A stretch of 64,000 nucleotides of DNA, from contig NZ_CP034683.1 of assembly GCF_003990335.1 (NCBI RefSeq), positions 3,889,501 to 3,953,500 on the forward strand, written 5' to 3'. The notes below the pieces were generated by a model, which made no database searches, was not told where the DNA came from, and saw nothing but the letters and a program-made list of their open reading frames with translations. Each line of letters starts with the position of its first letter. The stretch's first letter is position 1. The DNA is from Rheinheimera mangrovi (lineage in GTDB: Bacteria > Pseudomonadota > Gammaproteobacteria > Enterobacterales > Alteromonadaceae). Below are positions 48,662 through 58,096 of this stretch, piece after piece. Position numbers and translations under genes: made by a program.

Positions 48662-48997
48662 TACGTCGCTGGATGTGACGGCTTAACAAGATGTTAAGCA
48701 GGACAAGCTACAAGAAGTAGCAGCAGGAAGCATGGATACCAAAGGATTGTGCAGGGCAGCACAAGGATGAAAAGGACAGGCTCCGGAGTGAGTATACATC
48801 TTCAGGATGAAGATAAAAGGATAAGGACTCTGCCGGAGGCAGAAGGTACTCTCAGGATGAGAGTTAAAGGGAAAAGGATTCTGCGAGAATGCAGTGGGAA
48901 TGTTCAGGACGAGCACAGGGATGATCCATCAGGGATAGTGGTTGGAAGGACACCACCAAGTTTTAGGGGCCGCGAAGTTCGCGGCCCGCCTTGTTTT
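48662..48997 (+). ncRNA. csrB: CsrB-family CsrA-sequestering small RNA
   Basis: The segment 48671-48950 contains 21 GGA trinucleotides on the plus strand, many as AGGA or CAGGATG, the CsrA-binding core. Several are exact triloops of perfect hairpins: TCTTCA-GGA-TGAAGA (48799-48813), TCTGCC-GGA-GGCAGA (48829-48843) and ACTCTCA-GGA-TGAGAGT (48848-48864). Others sit in hairpin loops, for example CGTC...GACG (48664-48680) and GTGGT...ACCAC (48938-48956, two GGA). It ends in a strong terminator and has a GacA/UvrY-type box upstream. No convincing reading frame is present. This is the architecture of CsrB/CsrC/RsmZ RNAs, which bind many copies of CsrA and free target mRNAs. The 5' end is approximate; a -10 like GATAAT (48653-48658) is near. 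CsrB versus CsrC cannot be decided. Confidence 0.87.
48967..48997 (+). terminator. Intrinsic terminator of the CsrB-like RNA
   Basis: The perfect 10-base GC-rich stem GGGCCGCGAA (48967-48976) and TTCGCGGCCC (48978-48987) is followed by GCCTTGTTTT. Confidence 0.88.
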
Positions 48998-49230
48998 CAA
49001 CACACCGCTTTTTATCTCCTCATAACTTCAGTCATCTGCACCACAAATGCACCATATGAATGCATCCTCCGCGCTACTATGATGCACTTTAGAGTATTTG
49101 CGCTAACAATAATGTTGTTTTTTCCACCAAGGCTCTTTTCCTGTGTGAAAACAGCTGCTAGATTACAGGCGTTCTTTGCGAAATGATTTGGCGACTGCAC
49201 TAAAACAGCGCACAGGTCCGTGGCTAAGAC
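48998..49230. other. Intergenic stretch without recognised content
   Basis: Between the CsrB-like RNA and the amtB downstream structures I see only short open frames without ribosome sites or similarity, and no clear promoter or repeat. Confidence 0.5.
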
Positions 49231-49402
49231 CACAAGAAAAAACCCCGGAAGCTTAAGCCGCCGGGGTTGTCTGATAAAGACAAAGGACAAGGATAGACGA
49301 ATTTGGTGGTACGGGTTTAGTTGCCAAGACCAACTGCTACTTGCGTAGCTGCTGGCTTGGCAACCAGCTCCTGAGAAGCCCCACCGGCTCTCCCCAGGCT
49401 GC
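49231..49402 (-). ncRNA. Structured 3' region of amtB, possible small RNA
   Basis: On the minus strand, directly after the amtB stop, three hairpins follow one another. The first (about 49366-49400) is moderate. The second (49320-49364) has outer arms GTTGCCAAG/CTTGGCAAC and an inner stem GCTAC-TTGC-GTAGC, nearly fully paired over 45 bases. The third is the terminator. This is more structure than termination needs and could be a 3'-UTR-derived RNA. No homology is known to me. Confidence 0.4.
49236..49268 (-). terminator. Intrinsic terminator downstream of amtB
   Basis: The stem AACCCCGG (49241-49248) and CCGGGGTT (49261-49268) is followed on the minus strand by six T and TTCTT. It lies about 135 bases after the amtB stop. 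Confidence 0.85.
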
Positions 49403-50674
49403 CTACTTTACTGTCGATACAAACTCAGGATAGGCTTCTACACCACACTCTGAACGATCAACACCTTCATATTCTTCCTGCTCTGTGACACGGATACCCA
49501 TTGTCATTTTCAAAGCAAACCACACGACTAAACTCGCCACAAAAACCCAGACGAAAATAGTTGCAGCACCAGCCAGTTGACCCACTAAAGTAGCCGACTC
49601 TTTGGTCAGAGGAACAATCAATAATCCAAATAAACCTACAGTACCGTGCACAGAAATGGCACCTACCGGGTCATCAATTTTTAACTTATCTAAAGCCAGG
49701 ATAGAACCCACCACCAACACACCAGCAATAGCACCGAAGATAGAGGCTTCTAAAGGTGTTGGTGTAGAAGGTTCTGCAGTAATAGCCACTAGGCCAGCTA
49801 AAGCGCCGTTTAATGCCATAGTCAGATCTGCCTTTTTGAACAACAGCATAGACAAGCCAATCGCAGCAATAGTTCCGGCAGCAGCGGCAGCATTGGTATT
49901 TAAGAACACCACAGCGACAGAATTAGCATTTGCGATATCGCCTAACTTCAGCACTGAGCCACCGTTAAAGCCAAACCAGCCTAACCACAGAATTAAAGTA
50001 CCTAAAGCTGCCAGTGGCATGTTGGAACCAGGGAATGCATGAGCTTTACCGTCTTTGCCGTATTTGCCTTTACGGGCGCCTAACAGTAGAACCCCAGCTA
50101 GAGCAGCAGCAGCACCGGCCAGATGCACTATGCCTGAACCGGCAAAGTCAGAGAAACCTAAGTCACCTAAGCTGTATAAACCGAACACAGACTGACCACC
50201 CCAGGTCCACGAACCTTCCATTGGGTAAATCACACCAGTCATCACCACCGCAAAAGTCAGGAAAGCCCATAACTTCATACGTTCAGCCACAGCACCAGAT
50301 ACGATAGACATAGCAGTTGCTACAAACACCACCTGGAAGAAGAAGTCTGACGCTTTTGAGTAAATGGCTTTACCTTCAAAACCATTTTCACGTTCTGCAA
50401 AACTGGTTAAGGTCTGTGCCACATCGACCTCACCTATACCAGTTAAGAAGTAGCCACCGCCATACATTAACTGGTAACCACAAATCAGATACATTACACA
50501 TGATACTGAGTACAACACCACGTTTTTAGTCAAAATTTCAGTCGTATTTTTCGCACGTACCAAGCCGGCTTCCAGCATTGAAAAGCCAGCAGCCATCCAC
50601 ATCACTAAAGCGCCACACACCAAAAAGTAAAAGGTGTCCATCGCAAACTGTAAATGATAAATTTGTTCCTGCAT
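49403..50674 (-). CDS. amtB: Ammonium transporter AmtB
   Basis: A trimeric inner-membrane ammonium channel of 423 aa with eleven predicted helices. The twin-histidine pore motif is present as SGIVHLAGAAAAL and ISVHGTVGLFG, and the signature GWFGFNGGS is clear. The N-terminus begins directly at the first helix, without a cleaved signal. The stop is followed by structured RNA and a terminator. It lies 10 bases after glnK, whose PII protein blocks the channel when nitrogen is plentiful, so the two are one operon under the sigma-54-type promoter at 51068. Confidence 0.96.
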   Translation of the reverse strand: MQEQIYHLQFAMDTFYFLVCGALVMWMAAGFSMLEAGLVRAKNTTEILTKNVVLYSVSCVMYLICGYQLMYGGGYFLTGIGEVDVAQTLTSFAERENGFEGKAIYSKASDFFFQVVFVATAMSIVSGAVAERMKLWAFLTFAVVMTGVIYPMEGSWTWGGQSVFGLYSLGDLGFSDFAGSGIVHLAGAAAALAGVLLLGARKGKYGKDGKAHAFPGSNMPLAALGTLILWLGWFGFNGGSVLKLGDIANANSVAVVFLNTNAAAAAGTIAAIGLSMLLFKKADLTMALNGALAGLVAITAEPSTPTPLEASIFGAIAGVLVVGSILALDKLKIDDPVGAISVHGTVGLFGLLIVPLTKESATLVGQLAGAATIFVWVFVASLVVWFALKMTMGIRVTEQEEYEGVDRSECGVEAYPEFVSTVK

Positions 50675-50684
50675 GATTTACCCC

Positions 50685-51119
<435 letters not shown>

Positions 51120-51144
51120 TTAATTTTAAAATGCTCAAAAAAAA

Positions 51145-51161
51145 CGCACCAATAAGGTGCA
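51145..51161. promoter_or_regulatory. NtrC-like enhancer that also forms the yacL terminator hairpin
   Basis: GCACC-N5-GGTGC (plus strand, flanked by C and A) matches the NtrC site TGCACC-N5-GGTGCA in all but one base. It lies about 60 bases upstream of the -24 box, a normal enhancer position. On the minus strand the same palindrome is followed by eight T, forming an intrinsic terminator for yacL 40 bases after its stop. It may serve both purposes. Confidence 0.6.
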
Positions 51162-51204
51162 TTTATTCACTGCCAGAGTGCAGCTTATAGGTGAAAAAAC
51201 TAAA

Positions 51205-51579
51205 TCAGGCGGGTAAAAATTCTTGCCATTGCTGCACTAAATACAGCAGATCTTCCAGACCACATTCGGCATAAAGCTGACTTTGATCCAGCTCCAGATC
51301 CTGCTCCGGATCCAACTCTATGTCAGGACTTTCATCCTGCAACAATGCATAATGACAAATCACCACTTCAGCAGCCTGTACCGTCATGCGATACTCTTTA
51401 CCGTCCCATTGATACTGACTTTGAGCATTCAGCTGCTGTAGCTGTTCCAGCAGCGACTGATAAGCGCTCGCCCTAGGCTCAAACTCATCCAATAAAAAAC
51501 ACTGCAATGCCAACTGCTCAGAACTTAACTTCAGACTGTAGCGCTTCGCATCAGTGTTGTAGATAAAATCGAATTCCAT
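51205..51579 (-). CDS. yacL: UPF0231 family protein YacL
   Basis: A small acidic cytoplasmic protein, 124 aa, matching UPF0231/YacL. It begins MEFDFIYNTDAKRY and ends with CGLEDLLYLVQQWQEFL, the conserved C-terminal block; an aspartate/glutamate-rich segment (ELDPEQDLELDQ) precedes it. Function unknown. It lies directly downstream of acnB, as in E. coli. I chose the ATG at 51579 with AGGA upstream; the longer frame begins with TTG. Confidence 0.87.
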   Translation of the reverse strand: MEFDFIYNTDAKRYSLKLSSEQLALQCFLLDEFEPRASAYQSLLEQLQQLNAQSQYQWDGKEYRMTVQAAEVVICHYALLQDESPDIELDPEQDLELDQSQLYAECGLEDLLYLVQQWQEFLPA

Positions 51580-51598
51580 GCCATGGTTCCTGAAAAGC

Positions 51599-51625
51599 AA
51601 AAGACCCGCTAAATGCGGGCCTTTT
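51599..51625 (-). terminator. Intrinsic terminator of acnB
   Basis: The hairpin CCCGC-TAAAT-GCGGG, with flanking AAAAG/CTTTT, has a TCTTTT run on the minus strand. It lies between acnB and yacL, so yacL may be partly uncoupled. Confidence 0.75.
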
Positions 51626-51649
51626 AGCTAAAACACTATTGCCTGTAAA

Positions 51650-54247
51650 TTATACAGCTTGCTGGATAATCACATTGGCCGCTTTGCTGGTGTACTGGCT
51701 CATCTGATGGAAATTCAGGTAGCGGTAGGTATCCGCAGCCGTCGTTTCGATCTGTTTAGCGTACTCCAGGTACTCTGGCACTGTTGGCAAACGGCCGATA
51801 ATAGCAGACACAGCAGCTAATTCAGCAGAAGCCAGATAGACGTTAGCACCCTGACCTAAACGGTTCGGGAAGTTACGGGTAGAAGTAGAGACCACTGTAG
51901 TATTGTCGCCTACACGAGCCTGGTTACCCATACATAAGGAACAACCTGGGATCTCAATACGGGCGCCAACACGGCCGTAAATACCGTAATAACCTTCTTC
52001 CGTCAGCTGATCTTTATCCATCTTGGTCGGTGGAGCTATCCACAGACGGGTTGGGATCTGGCCTTTGAACTTGTCTAACAGTTTACCTGCTGCACGGAAG
52101 TGGCCGATGTTGGTCATACAAGAACCGATAAAGACTTCATCGATTTTGTCACCTTCAACTTGAGATAGTAAACGGGCGTCATCGGGATCGTTTGGCGCAC
52201 ACAGAATTGGCTCTTTAATATCGGCCAAATCAATTTCTATCACTGCAGCATATTCAGCGTCAGCGTCAGCACGTTCCAGTTTTGGATCCGCTAACCAGGC
52301 TTGCATCGCCTGAATACGACGCTCAATAGTACGCACGTCGCCGTAACCTTCGCTCAGCATCCACTTGAGCATCACGATGTTGGATTCTAAGTACTCAGCT
52401 ACTGAAGCTTCAGACAAAGTGATAGTACAACCTGCAGCAGAACGCTCTGCTGATGCGTCAGACAATTCGAAGGCTTGCTCAGCCGTTAAATGTTCCAGAC
52501 CTTCAATCTCTAATACGCGGCCAGAGAAAATGTTGACCTTGCCTTTCTTCTCAACGGTCAATAAGCCCTGCTGAATAGCATAGTAAGGAATGGCGTGCAC
52601 TAAATCACGTAAAGTGATGCCAGGCTGCATTTCACCTTTAAAACGCACCAGTACAGACTCAGGCATATCCAGTGGCATAACACCAGTTGCAGCAGCAAAA
52701 GCCACTAAACCAGAACCTGCAGGGAAAGAAATACCAATAGGGAAACGGGTGTGAGAGTCACCACCTGTACCTACAGTATCTGGTAACAGCATGCGGTTTA
52801 ACCAGCTGTGGATTACACCATCACCAGGACGTAAGGAGATACCACCACGGTTCATAATGAAATCTGGCAGTGTGTGGTGTGTGTTGACGTCTACTGGCTT
52901 CGGATAAGCTGCTGTGTGACAGAAGGACTGCATCACTAAATCGGCAGAGAAACCTAAACAAGCTAAGTCTTTTAGCTCGTCACGGGTCATAGGACCTGTG
53001 GTGTCTTGCGAGCCTACAGTGGTCATTTTTGGCTCACAGTATTGGCCTGGGCGGATACCTTTGACGCCACAAGCTTTACCCACCAGCTTCTGCGCTAAAG
53101 TGAAACCTTTGTTGGTCACTTCAGTCACAGCCGGACGTTCAAACACTGTAGAGTGAGCTAAACCTAAAGCTTCACGGGCTTTGTCTGTTAAACCACGACC
53201 GATGATCAAAGGAATACGGCCACCGGCACGCACTTCATCCAGCAACACGTTAGAGCGAAGTTCAAAAGTAGAAATCACTTCATCCGTGCCATGGCGTTTA
53301 ACCACACCTTGATGTGGGAAAATGTCGATCACATCACCCATGTTCATAGTCGACACATCTAACTCGATAGGTAATGAACCTGAGTCTTCCATGGTGTTGA
53401 AGAAAATAGGTGCAATTTTGCTACCTAAACACACGCCACCAGTACGCTTGTTTGGTACGAATGGAATGTCTTCACCCATGAACCACAGCACTGAGTTAGT
53501 GGCTGATTTACGGCTTGAACCTGTACCTACCACATCACCGACGTAAGCCAGTGGGAAACCTTTAGCAATCAGCGCTTCGATTTGCTTCACCGGGCCTTTT
53601 GAACCAGGCGCATCAGGTTCTATACCATCACGGCTGTTCTTCAGCATGGCTAAAGCATGCAGAGGAATGTCAGGGCGCGACCAGGCATCAGGAGCTGGAG
53701 ATAAATCGTCAGTGTTGGTCTCGCCTGTGACTTTAAACACAGTCACAGTGATTTTTTCAGGGATAGCAGGCTTACTGGTATACCATTCGGCATCAGCCCA
53801 GCTTTGTAATACGGCTTTGGCGTGCACATTACCAGCGTCTGCTTTTTCTTTCACGTCATGGAAAGAATCAAACATCAGTAAAGTATGAGATAAACCTTTA
53901 GCCGCTAAAGCCGCTAATTTTGGGTTATCCAGCAAGTCGATCATTGGCTGGATATTGTAGCCACCAAACATGGTGCCTAATAATTCAGTCGCACGTTCTG
54001 GAGTCACTAACGGGCTTGAAACTTCGCCTTTAGCGACAGCAGTTAAAAAACCAGCTTTGACATAAGCGGCTTCGTCCACACCTGGTGGAATACGGTTTTC
54101 TAACAAATCAACTAAGAATTCGCCTTCACCTGCTGGTGGGTTTTTCAATAAGTCAGTTAACGACGCTACTTGTTGCGCGTTAAGTGGCAATGGAGGAATG
54201 CCTTGAGCCGCACGTTCGGCTACATGTTCACGGTATTGTTGAAGCAC
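51650..54247 (-). CDS. acnB: Aconitate hydratase B
   Basis: The main TCA-cycle aconitase, converting citrate to isocitrate with a 4Fe-4S cluster, 865 aa (normal for AcnB). It has the N-terminal HEAT-like domain ([20 protein letters not shown]), then the swivel domain with [13 protein letters not shown] before the catalytic domains, the order that separates AcnB from AcnA. Cluster cysteines lie in [20 protein letters not shown] and [24 protein letters not shown] segments. A probable promoter and a Fur-like site lie upstream. Confidence 0.97.
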   Translation of the reverse strand: MLQQYREHVAERAAQGIPPLPLNAQQVASLTDLLKNPPAGEGEFLVDLLENRIPPGVDEAAYVKAGFLTAVAKGEVSSPLVTPERATELLGTMFGGYNIQPMIDLLDNPKLAALAAKGLSHTLLMFDSFHDVKEKADAGNVHAKAVLQSWADAEWYTSKPAIPEKITVTVFKVTGETNTDDLSPAPDAWSRPDIPLHALAMLKNSRDGIEPDAPGSKGPVKQIEALIAKGFPLAYVGDVVGTGSSRKSATNSVLWFMGEDIPFVPNKRTGGVCLGSKIAPIFFNTMEDSGSLPIELDVSTMNMGDVIDIFPHQGVVKRHGTDEVISTFELRSNVLLDEVRAGGRIPLIIGRGLTDKAREALGLAHSTVFERPAVTEVTNKGFTLAQKLVGKACGVKGIRPGQYCEPKMTTVGSQDTTGPMTRDELKDLACLGFSADLVMQSFCHTAAYPKPVDVNTHHTLPDFIMNRGGISLRPGDGVIHSWLNRMLLPDTVGTGGDSHTRFPIGISFPAGSGLVAFAAATGVMPLDMPESVLVRFKGEMQPGITLRDLVHAIPYYAIQQGLLTVEKKGKVNIFSGRVLEIEGLEHLTAEQAFELSDASAERSAAGCTITLSEASVAEYLESNIVMLKWMLSEGYGDVRTIERRIQAMQAWLADPKLERADADAEYAAVIEIDLADIKEPILCAPNDPDDARLLSQVEGDKIDEVFIGSCMTNIGHFRAAGKLLDKFKGQIPTRLWIAPPTKMDKDQLTEEGYYGIYGRVGARIEIPGCSLCMGNQARVGDNTTVVSTSTRNFPNRLGQGANVYLASAELAAVSAIIGRLPTVPEYLEYAKQIETTAADTYRYLNFHQMSQYTSKAANVIIQQAV

Positions 54248-54325
54248 AGTAATGTCCTCTGGTTAGGTCGCCACAGAGTACTGTATCAGTACCGCAGCGA
54301 TAGACAGGAATCTCGAACAGGCTGG

Positions 54326-54355
54326 ATTATAAGAAAAAACCGCCTGAATTGACAC
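54326..54355 (-). promoter_or_regulatory. Probable sigma-70 promoter of acnB
   Basis: On the minus strand GTGTCA-N18-TATAAT (the -10 box at 54326-54331) lies about 80 bases upstream of the acnB ATG, giving a leader of about 70 bases. Confidence 0.55.
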
Positions 54356-54412
54356 CTGAGTATAAGCAAGCAAGCTTATAGTCGCTATAACTTTCGTGAA
54401 TACCCCACCTAG

Positions 54413-54429
54413 TTGAGAATCATTCTCAA
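54413..54429. promoter_or_regulatory. Fur-box-like palindrome
   Basis: TTGAGAATCATTCTCAA is a 17-base palindrome around a central C and matches the Fur consensus core (TGAGAATCATTCTCA type). It lies about 60 bases upstream of the -35 box of the predicted acnB promoter, so direct promoter occlusion is unlikely from this site alone. It may serve acnB or an unseen divergent promoter. Confidence 0.6.
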
Positions 54430-54877
54430 AAATGATGTTGCTTCGAACAAAACCTGTAGGGATCAGGTCTTTAAAATTGTTCAAATAACCTCAAAATGAT
54501 TTATTGACATACCATTAATGCTAATGCAATTTATATAGCTTTAGAGTTCATTAAACTCCGTGACAGCTTGATACCCGCCTGAAAACGTAAGCAGGTGCCA
54601 GCTGAAGCTGATAACTAAATTAAGGATCTGGTGGCTAAACGGAAATTGGCCACTGTGGTATTTCTAACCCGACTGCTCAGCTCCAGCCGACAGAACAAGG
54701 AAGGGCCCATAGAAGATGCCATAAGACAAGGACGAAACCCAGGCCATATGGACCCGGGCTACCAAATAATCAGCAGTAAAAACTGGCTGAGACAGCGCTC
54801 CATTGCGCTGCCTTGTTGTGCCTAAGGTGGCAGGTCGATATGGCTTTTAATCCCAACAAAAGCAACAAGGAAATACA
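54430..54877. other. Long leader/intergenic region before the secreted hydrolase
   Basis: It contains TTGACA (54505-54510 area) upstream of an AT-rich stretch, a hairpin GTGGC...GCCAC with GGA in its loop (about 54631-54653), an imperfect GC-rich hairpin around CCATATGG (about 54740), and the perfect stem CAGCGC-TCCATT-GCGCTG (about 54795-54812) followed by CCTTGTTG. A 64-codon frame at 54631-54825 lacks similarity and a good start site. It may be a long 5' leader or an RNA gene. Confidence 0.4.
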
Positions 54878-55726
54878 ATGAAATTCACTCAATCTCTGCG
54901 CCAGTTTCTGGCATCCCTGAGCCTGTTAAGCGCTGCCCTCTGTAGTGGCACAGTGCTGGCTTATACCGATTACAGTATGAGTAATGGCGGCGTGCGGGTG
55001 CATCTGCCAACCGCAAGCAGCGCCAGCTGTGATGTAGTAGTTCTGGCAGTTGGTACTGCAATGTCCACTTCCAGTTACGATAGCCTGTCTGGCGCTATAA
55101 CCAGTTACGGCTATGCCACTGTGATTATCGATCACAATGTCGGTGGCCTGACCAAAACTGACGCCACGGCTTATGCAGCGCTGGTCGCAGAAGTCAAAGC
55201 TAATATGCCAACCTGGGCTGCGGGCAAGTGCGGTGCTATCAACCATTATGTACTGGGAGGCCACTCAGCTGGTGGTCAGGCAGCTCACTATGCGGTAGCT
55301 GCGGATAACAATCTCGCCGATGCATTGTTCAGTATCGACCCTTACAATATCAGCAGTGCTGCCAACATCAACCTGCCTTACATGGTATGGGGCTTTAATG
55401 TCACCACCTGTTTTGTCACCAAAGCAGATGCAGCTCAGGCTGCCTATCAAAAAAGCACCGGGAAACGCGCTTTTTATCGGGTAGAAGCTGCTTATTCGTG
55501 GGGACCATGTGGCTATTCGCCGAAGTACTTTCACTGCAGCTTCTGTGATGGTCACTGCCCAGCTTGTACGAACTGCCAGTTGACCCCTGCCAGCTTTTTT
55601 GTAGATGTCGCCGCCAGTGTGAATGCTTTTATCCAATCAGCGTTTTACACCAATTGGTCGAAAGCCGCACTGAATATAAGCACGACAACACCACTGACTC
55701 TGTTTGTTGATTCAGACAACTTGTAA
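54878..55726 (+). CDS. Secreted cysteine-rich alpha/beta hydrolase
   Basis: An exported serine hydrolase of 282 aa. It has a signal peptide (about 1-28, ending VLA) and an alpha/beta-hydrolase domain with nucleophile S130 in GGHSAGGQA, resembling chlorophyllase/dienelactone-type esterases. The mature part has nine cysteines, five of them in the cluster HCSFCDGHCPACTNC (about 218-232), which probably form disulfides. D174 in SIDPYN is a candidate acid; the catalytic histidine is uncertain. AAGGA 8 bases before the ATG supports the start. Substrate unknown. It is inserted between the acnB and aceEF-lpdA regions and is read opposite to its neighbours. Confidence 0.8.
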   Translation: MKFTQSLRQFLASLSLLSAALCSGTVLAYTDYSMSNGGVRVHLPTASSASCDVVVLAVGTAMSTSSYDSLSGAITSYGYATVIIDHNVGGLTKTDATAYAALVAEVKANMPTWAAGKCGAINHYVLGGHSAGGQAAHYAVAADNNLADALFSIDPYNISSAANINLPYMVWGFNVTTCFVTKADAAQAAYQKSTGKRAFYRVEAAYSWGPCGYSPKYFHCSFCDGHCPACTNCQLTPASFFVDVAASVNAFIQSAFYTNWSKAALNISTTTPLTLFVDSDNL

Positions 55727-55802
55727 TAAGGACAAGGGGAAAGCGCAATCCTCTAATCAACGCAGTCTAAGCTTTGAGGAGCTTAGATAAAATCCGCTTT
55801 TC

Positions 55803-55832
55803 AGAAAAAGAAAAGGGCCGCAATGCGGCCCT
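55803..55832 (-). terminator. Intrinsic terminator of the M13 peptidase gene
   Basis: The perfect stem AGGGCCGC (55814-55821) and GCGGCCCT (55825-55832) has an AAT loop. On the minus strand the run TTTCTTTTTCT follows. It lies 32 bases after the stop codon. Confidence 0.87.
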
Positions 55833-55863
55833 GACATCTAACTATTCAGACATAGTTTGACAG

Positions 55864-57954
55864 TTACCAAATCTTCACACGGTTTGCCGGTGCTATATAC
55901 AGCTTGTCGCCTTCTTTCACATCAAAAGCTGTGTAGAAGACCGGCAGACTGGACACAATACCGTTAACGCGGTAATGCGCTGGTGAATGTGGATCTGTGG
56001 CTAATTGCTCGATCATCACTTCATCACGGTATTTAGAACGCCATACCTGAGCCCAGCTTAATAACACACGCTGATCACCGGTAAAACCATCCATTACTGG
56101 CGCTTCTTTGCCTTCCAGTGAAATATGGTAGGCTTTCAGAGCTACAGTTAAACCACCTAAGTCACCGATGTTTTCACCTAAGGTCAAATCACCATTAACG
56201 AAATGGCCAGGTACCGGCTCATATTTGCTGTACTGCGCGCTTAAGGCTTTACCCAAAGCCTGAAACTTGGTCTCGTCCTGTTCTGTCCACCAGTTGCGTA
56301 AGTTACCTTCGCCATCATACTTGGCGCCCTGGTCATCAAAGCCATGACCAATTTCGTGGCCGATCACAGCACCAATACCACCGTAGTTCACTGCATCTTC
56401 AGCCGCCATGTTAAAGAATGGAGGTTGCAAAATAGCCGCAGGGAATACAATTTCATTGTTCGCCGGGTTGTAGTACGCGTTCACAGTTTGAGGTGTCATA
56501 AACCATTCGTCTTTATCGATTGGCTTACCTAATTTAGCCAGCATCTGATCGTAACCCCAATGCGTAGAGCGCACAAAGTTACCCACTAAATCATCAGCTT
56601 TAATTTCCAGGCTGGAGTAATCTTTCCACTTGTTGGGGTAACCAATTTTTGGTGTAAAAGTACCTAATTTAACCAAGGCAGCTTTTTTGGTGTCTTCTGA
56701 CATCCATTCCAGATCTTTAATCGACTGCTCGTAGGCTTTGATTAAATTCGCCACCAGCTTTTCCATATGAGCTTTGGCTTCTGGTTTGAAATGACGCTCC
56801 ACATACAGCTTGCCTGTCAACTCACCTAACACAGAATCACTGGCATCCACTGCTTTTTTCCAGCGTGGTTTTTGCTCTTTTACGCCACGTAAAGTAGTGG
56901 AGTAAAACTGGAACTGACGATCAACAAAAGCCTTGTTCAGTTTATCCGCGTAATCGTTCACTGTGTGAAAAGTCAAATAATCCTGCCAGCTTTGCAGGTC
57001 AGTCGCAGCCACAATTTTGCCTAACGCTTCAAAGTAGCTTGGCTGACCAATAATGATTTCATTCACAGTGTTCAGCTTGGAACCTGCGGCAAAGTCGCTC
57101 CAGCTTAATTCGCCCAATGTTTTAGCTAAATCAGCTGTGGCTACTTTGTTATAGGTTTTATCCGCGTCGCGGTTTTCTACACGGGTCCACTGGTTTTTCG
57201 CCAGTTCAGTTTCCAGTGCATAGACACGTTTAGCCGCAGCTGCAGGGTCTGCATGCTTAGCTAAAGTGAATAAATCCAGCAGGTAAGTCTGATACTCAGC
57301 CTGAATTTTTTTCGAAGCTTCATCGTCTTTGGTGTAGTAATCACGATCTGGTAAACCTAAACCACTTTGATCGGCATACACAGCGTATTCAGTAGATTTT
57401 TTCGCATCGTTATTAACGTACCACCCCAATGGAATAGTCACGCCATCACGTTGCAGTGAGGCAAAAGTGCTGGCCAGTTGCTTTTTGTCTTTTAAGCCCT
57501 GAATCAATTCTAACTGAGGCTGTAAAGCGGTTAAACCCAACTCTTCCAGTTTGGCTTCATTCATATAGCTGTTGTAGAAGCTACCTAACTTGTGACCATC
57601 TGAACCAGGAGCTAAATCAGTGCGGCTGGCGACTTCATCAATAATGGCTTTCACAGCCAACTGAGAGTTATCTGCTAATACATGGAAAGAGCCGTACGAA
57701 GATTTTTCCGCAGGGATTTCAGTTTTATTCAACCAGCCGCCGTTCACTGCTAAAAAGAAGTCATCCTGAAAACGCACTGCTGAATCAAAGTTTTCTTTGT
57801 CCACACCAGAAACTAAGGCTGCTACAGCAGCTGTAGCTTGTTGTTCTGCTGCTGGTTTTGCGGTTTCAGTGGTGGTGGTTTCCGGGGCTTTGCCACAGGC
57901 TGCCAGACCAAGCGCTATCGCAACGCTTAAGGCTGTTAAGGTAATTTTTTTCAT
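55864..57954 (-). CDS. M13-family (neprilysin/PepO-like) lipoprotein metallopeptidase
   Basis: A zinc endopeptidase of 696 aa for oligopeptides. A lipoprotein signal, with LGLAAC placing the lipidated cysteine at C20, anchors it in the cell envelope. A short low-complexity threonine/alanine linker follows. The M13 N-terminal domain begins VRFQDDFFLAVNGGWLNKTE. The catalytic domain has NAYYNPANNEIVFPAAILQP, zinc motif GHEIGHGFDDQGAKYD, the third ligand in GENIGDLGGL, and the C-terminal end IAPANRVKIW. I chose the ATG at 57954 with AGGA upstream; the longer frame has six extra residues before the signal. Confidence 0.95.
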   Translation of the reverse strand: MKKITLTALSVAIALGLAACGKAPETTTTETAKPAAEQQATAAVAALVSGVDKENFDSAVRFQDDFFLAVNGGWLNKTEIPAEKSSYGSFHVLADNSQLAVKAIIDEVASRTDLAPGSDGHKLGSFYNSYMNEAKLEELGLTALQPQLELIQGLKDKKQLASTFASLQRDGVTIPLGWYVNNDAKKSTEYAVYADQSGLGLPDRDYYTKDDEASKKIQAEYQTYLLDLFTLAKHADPAAAAKRVYALETELAKNQWTRVENRDADKTYNKVATADLAKTLGELSWSDFAAGSKLNTVNEIIIGQPSYFEALGKIVAATDLQSWQDYLTFHTVNDYADKLNKAFVDRQFQFYSTTLRGVKEQKPRWKKAVDASDSVLGELTGKLYVERHFKPEAKAHMEKLVANLIKAYEQSIKDLEWMSEDTKKAALVKLGTFTPKIGYPNKWKDYSSLEIKADDLVGNFVRSTHWGYDQMLAKLGKPIDKDEWFMTPQTVNAYYNPANNEIVFPAAILQPPFFNMAAEDAVNYGGIGAVIGHEIGHGFDDQGAKYDGEGNLRNWWTEQDETKFQALGKALSAQYSKYEPVPGHFVNGDLTLGENIGDLGGLTVALKAYHISLEGKEAPVMDGFTGDQRVLLSWAQVWRSKYRDEVMIEQLATDPHSPAHYRVNGIVSSLPVFYTAFDVKEGDKLYIAPANRVKIW

Positions 57955-58044
57955 CCGAAGGGTTCCTGCCAAAATGGGTTGACTAACTGCACCATACTAC
58001 TCTTGGCGGCGCTTTTTTGTTAATGGAAGTTGTAACAAAATATA

Positions 58045-58080
58045 AAAAAACCGGCAATGCGAAGCAGTTGCCGGTTTTTT
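58045..58080. terminator. Bidirectional intrinsic terminator after lpdA
   Basis: The 13-base stem AAAAAACCGGCAA (58045-58057) and TTGCCGGTTTTTT (58068-58080) has a 10-base loop. On the minus strand it ends the aceE-aceF-lpdA operon. Confidence 0.93.
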
Positions 58081-58096
58081 CACTCAAAAGCTAAGG

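Noticed and set aside
49012..49290. 92-codon minus-strand open frame as a gene
   Set aside because: It runs through the amtB terminator hairpin and lacks a start site and similarity.
49602..50042. 146-codon frame opposite amtB
   Set aside because: Antisense shadow; its composition reflects the amtB codons.
54631..54825. 64-codon open frame as a gene
   Set aside because: It has no good ribosome site, no family resemblance, and it overlaps several hairpins; more likely leader or RNA.
54600..54830. Second Csr-type RNA
   Set aside because: Hairpins exist and one loop has GGA, but there are only five GGA in 230 bases, near chance, and no clear T-run terminator.
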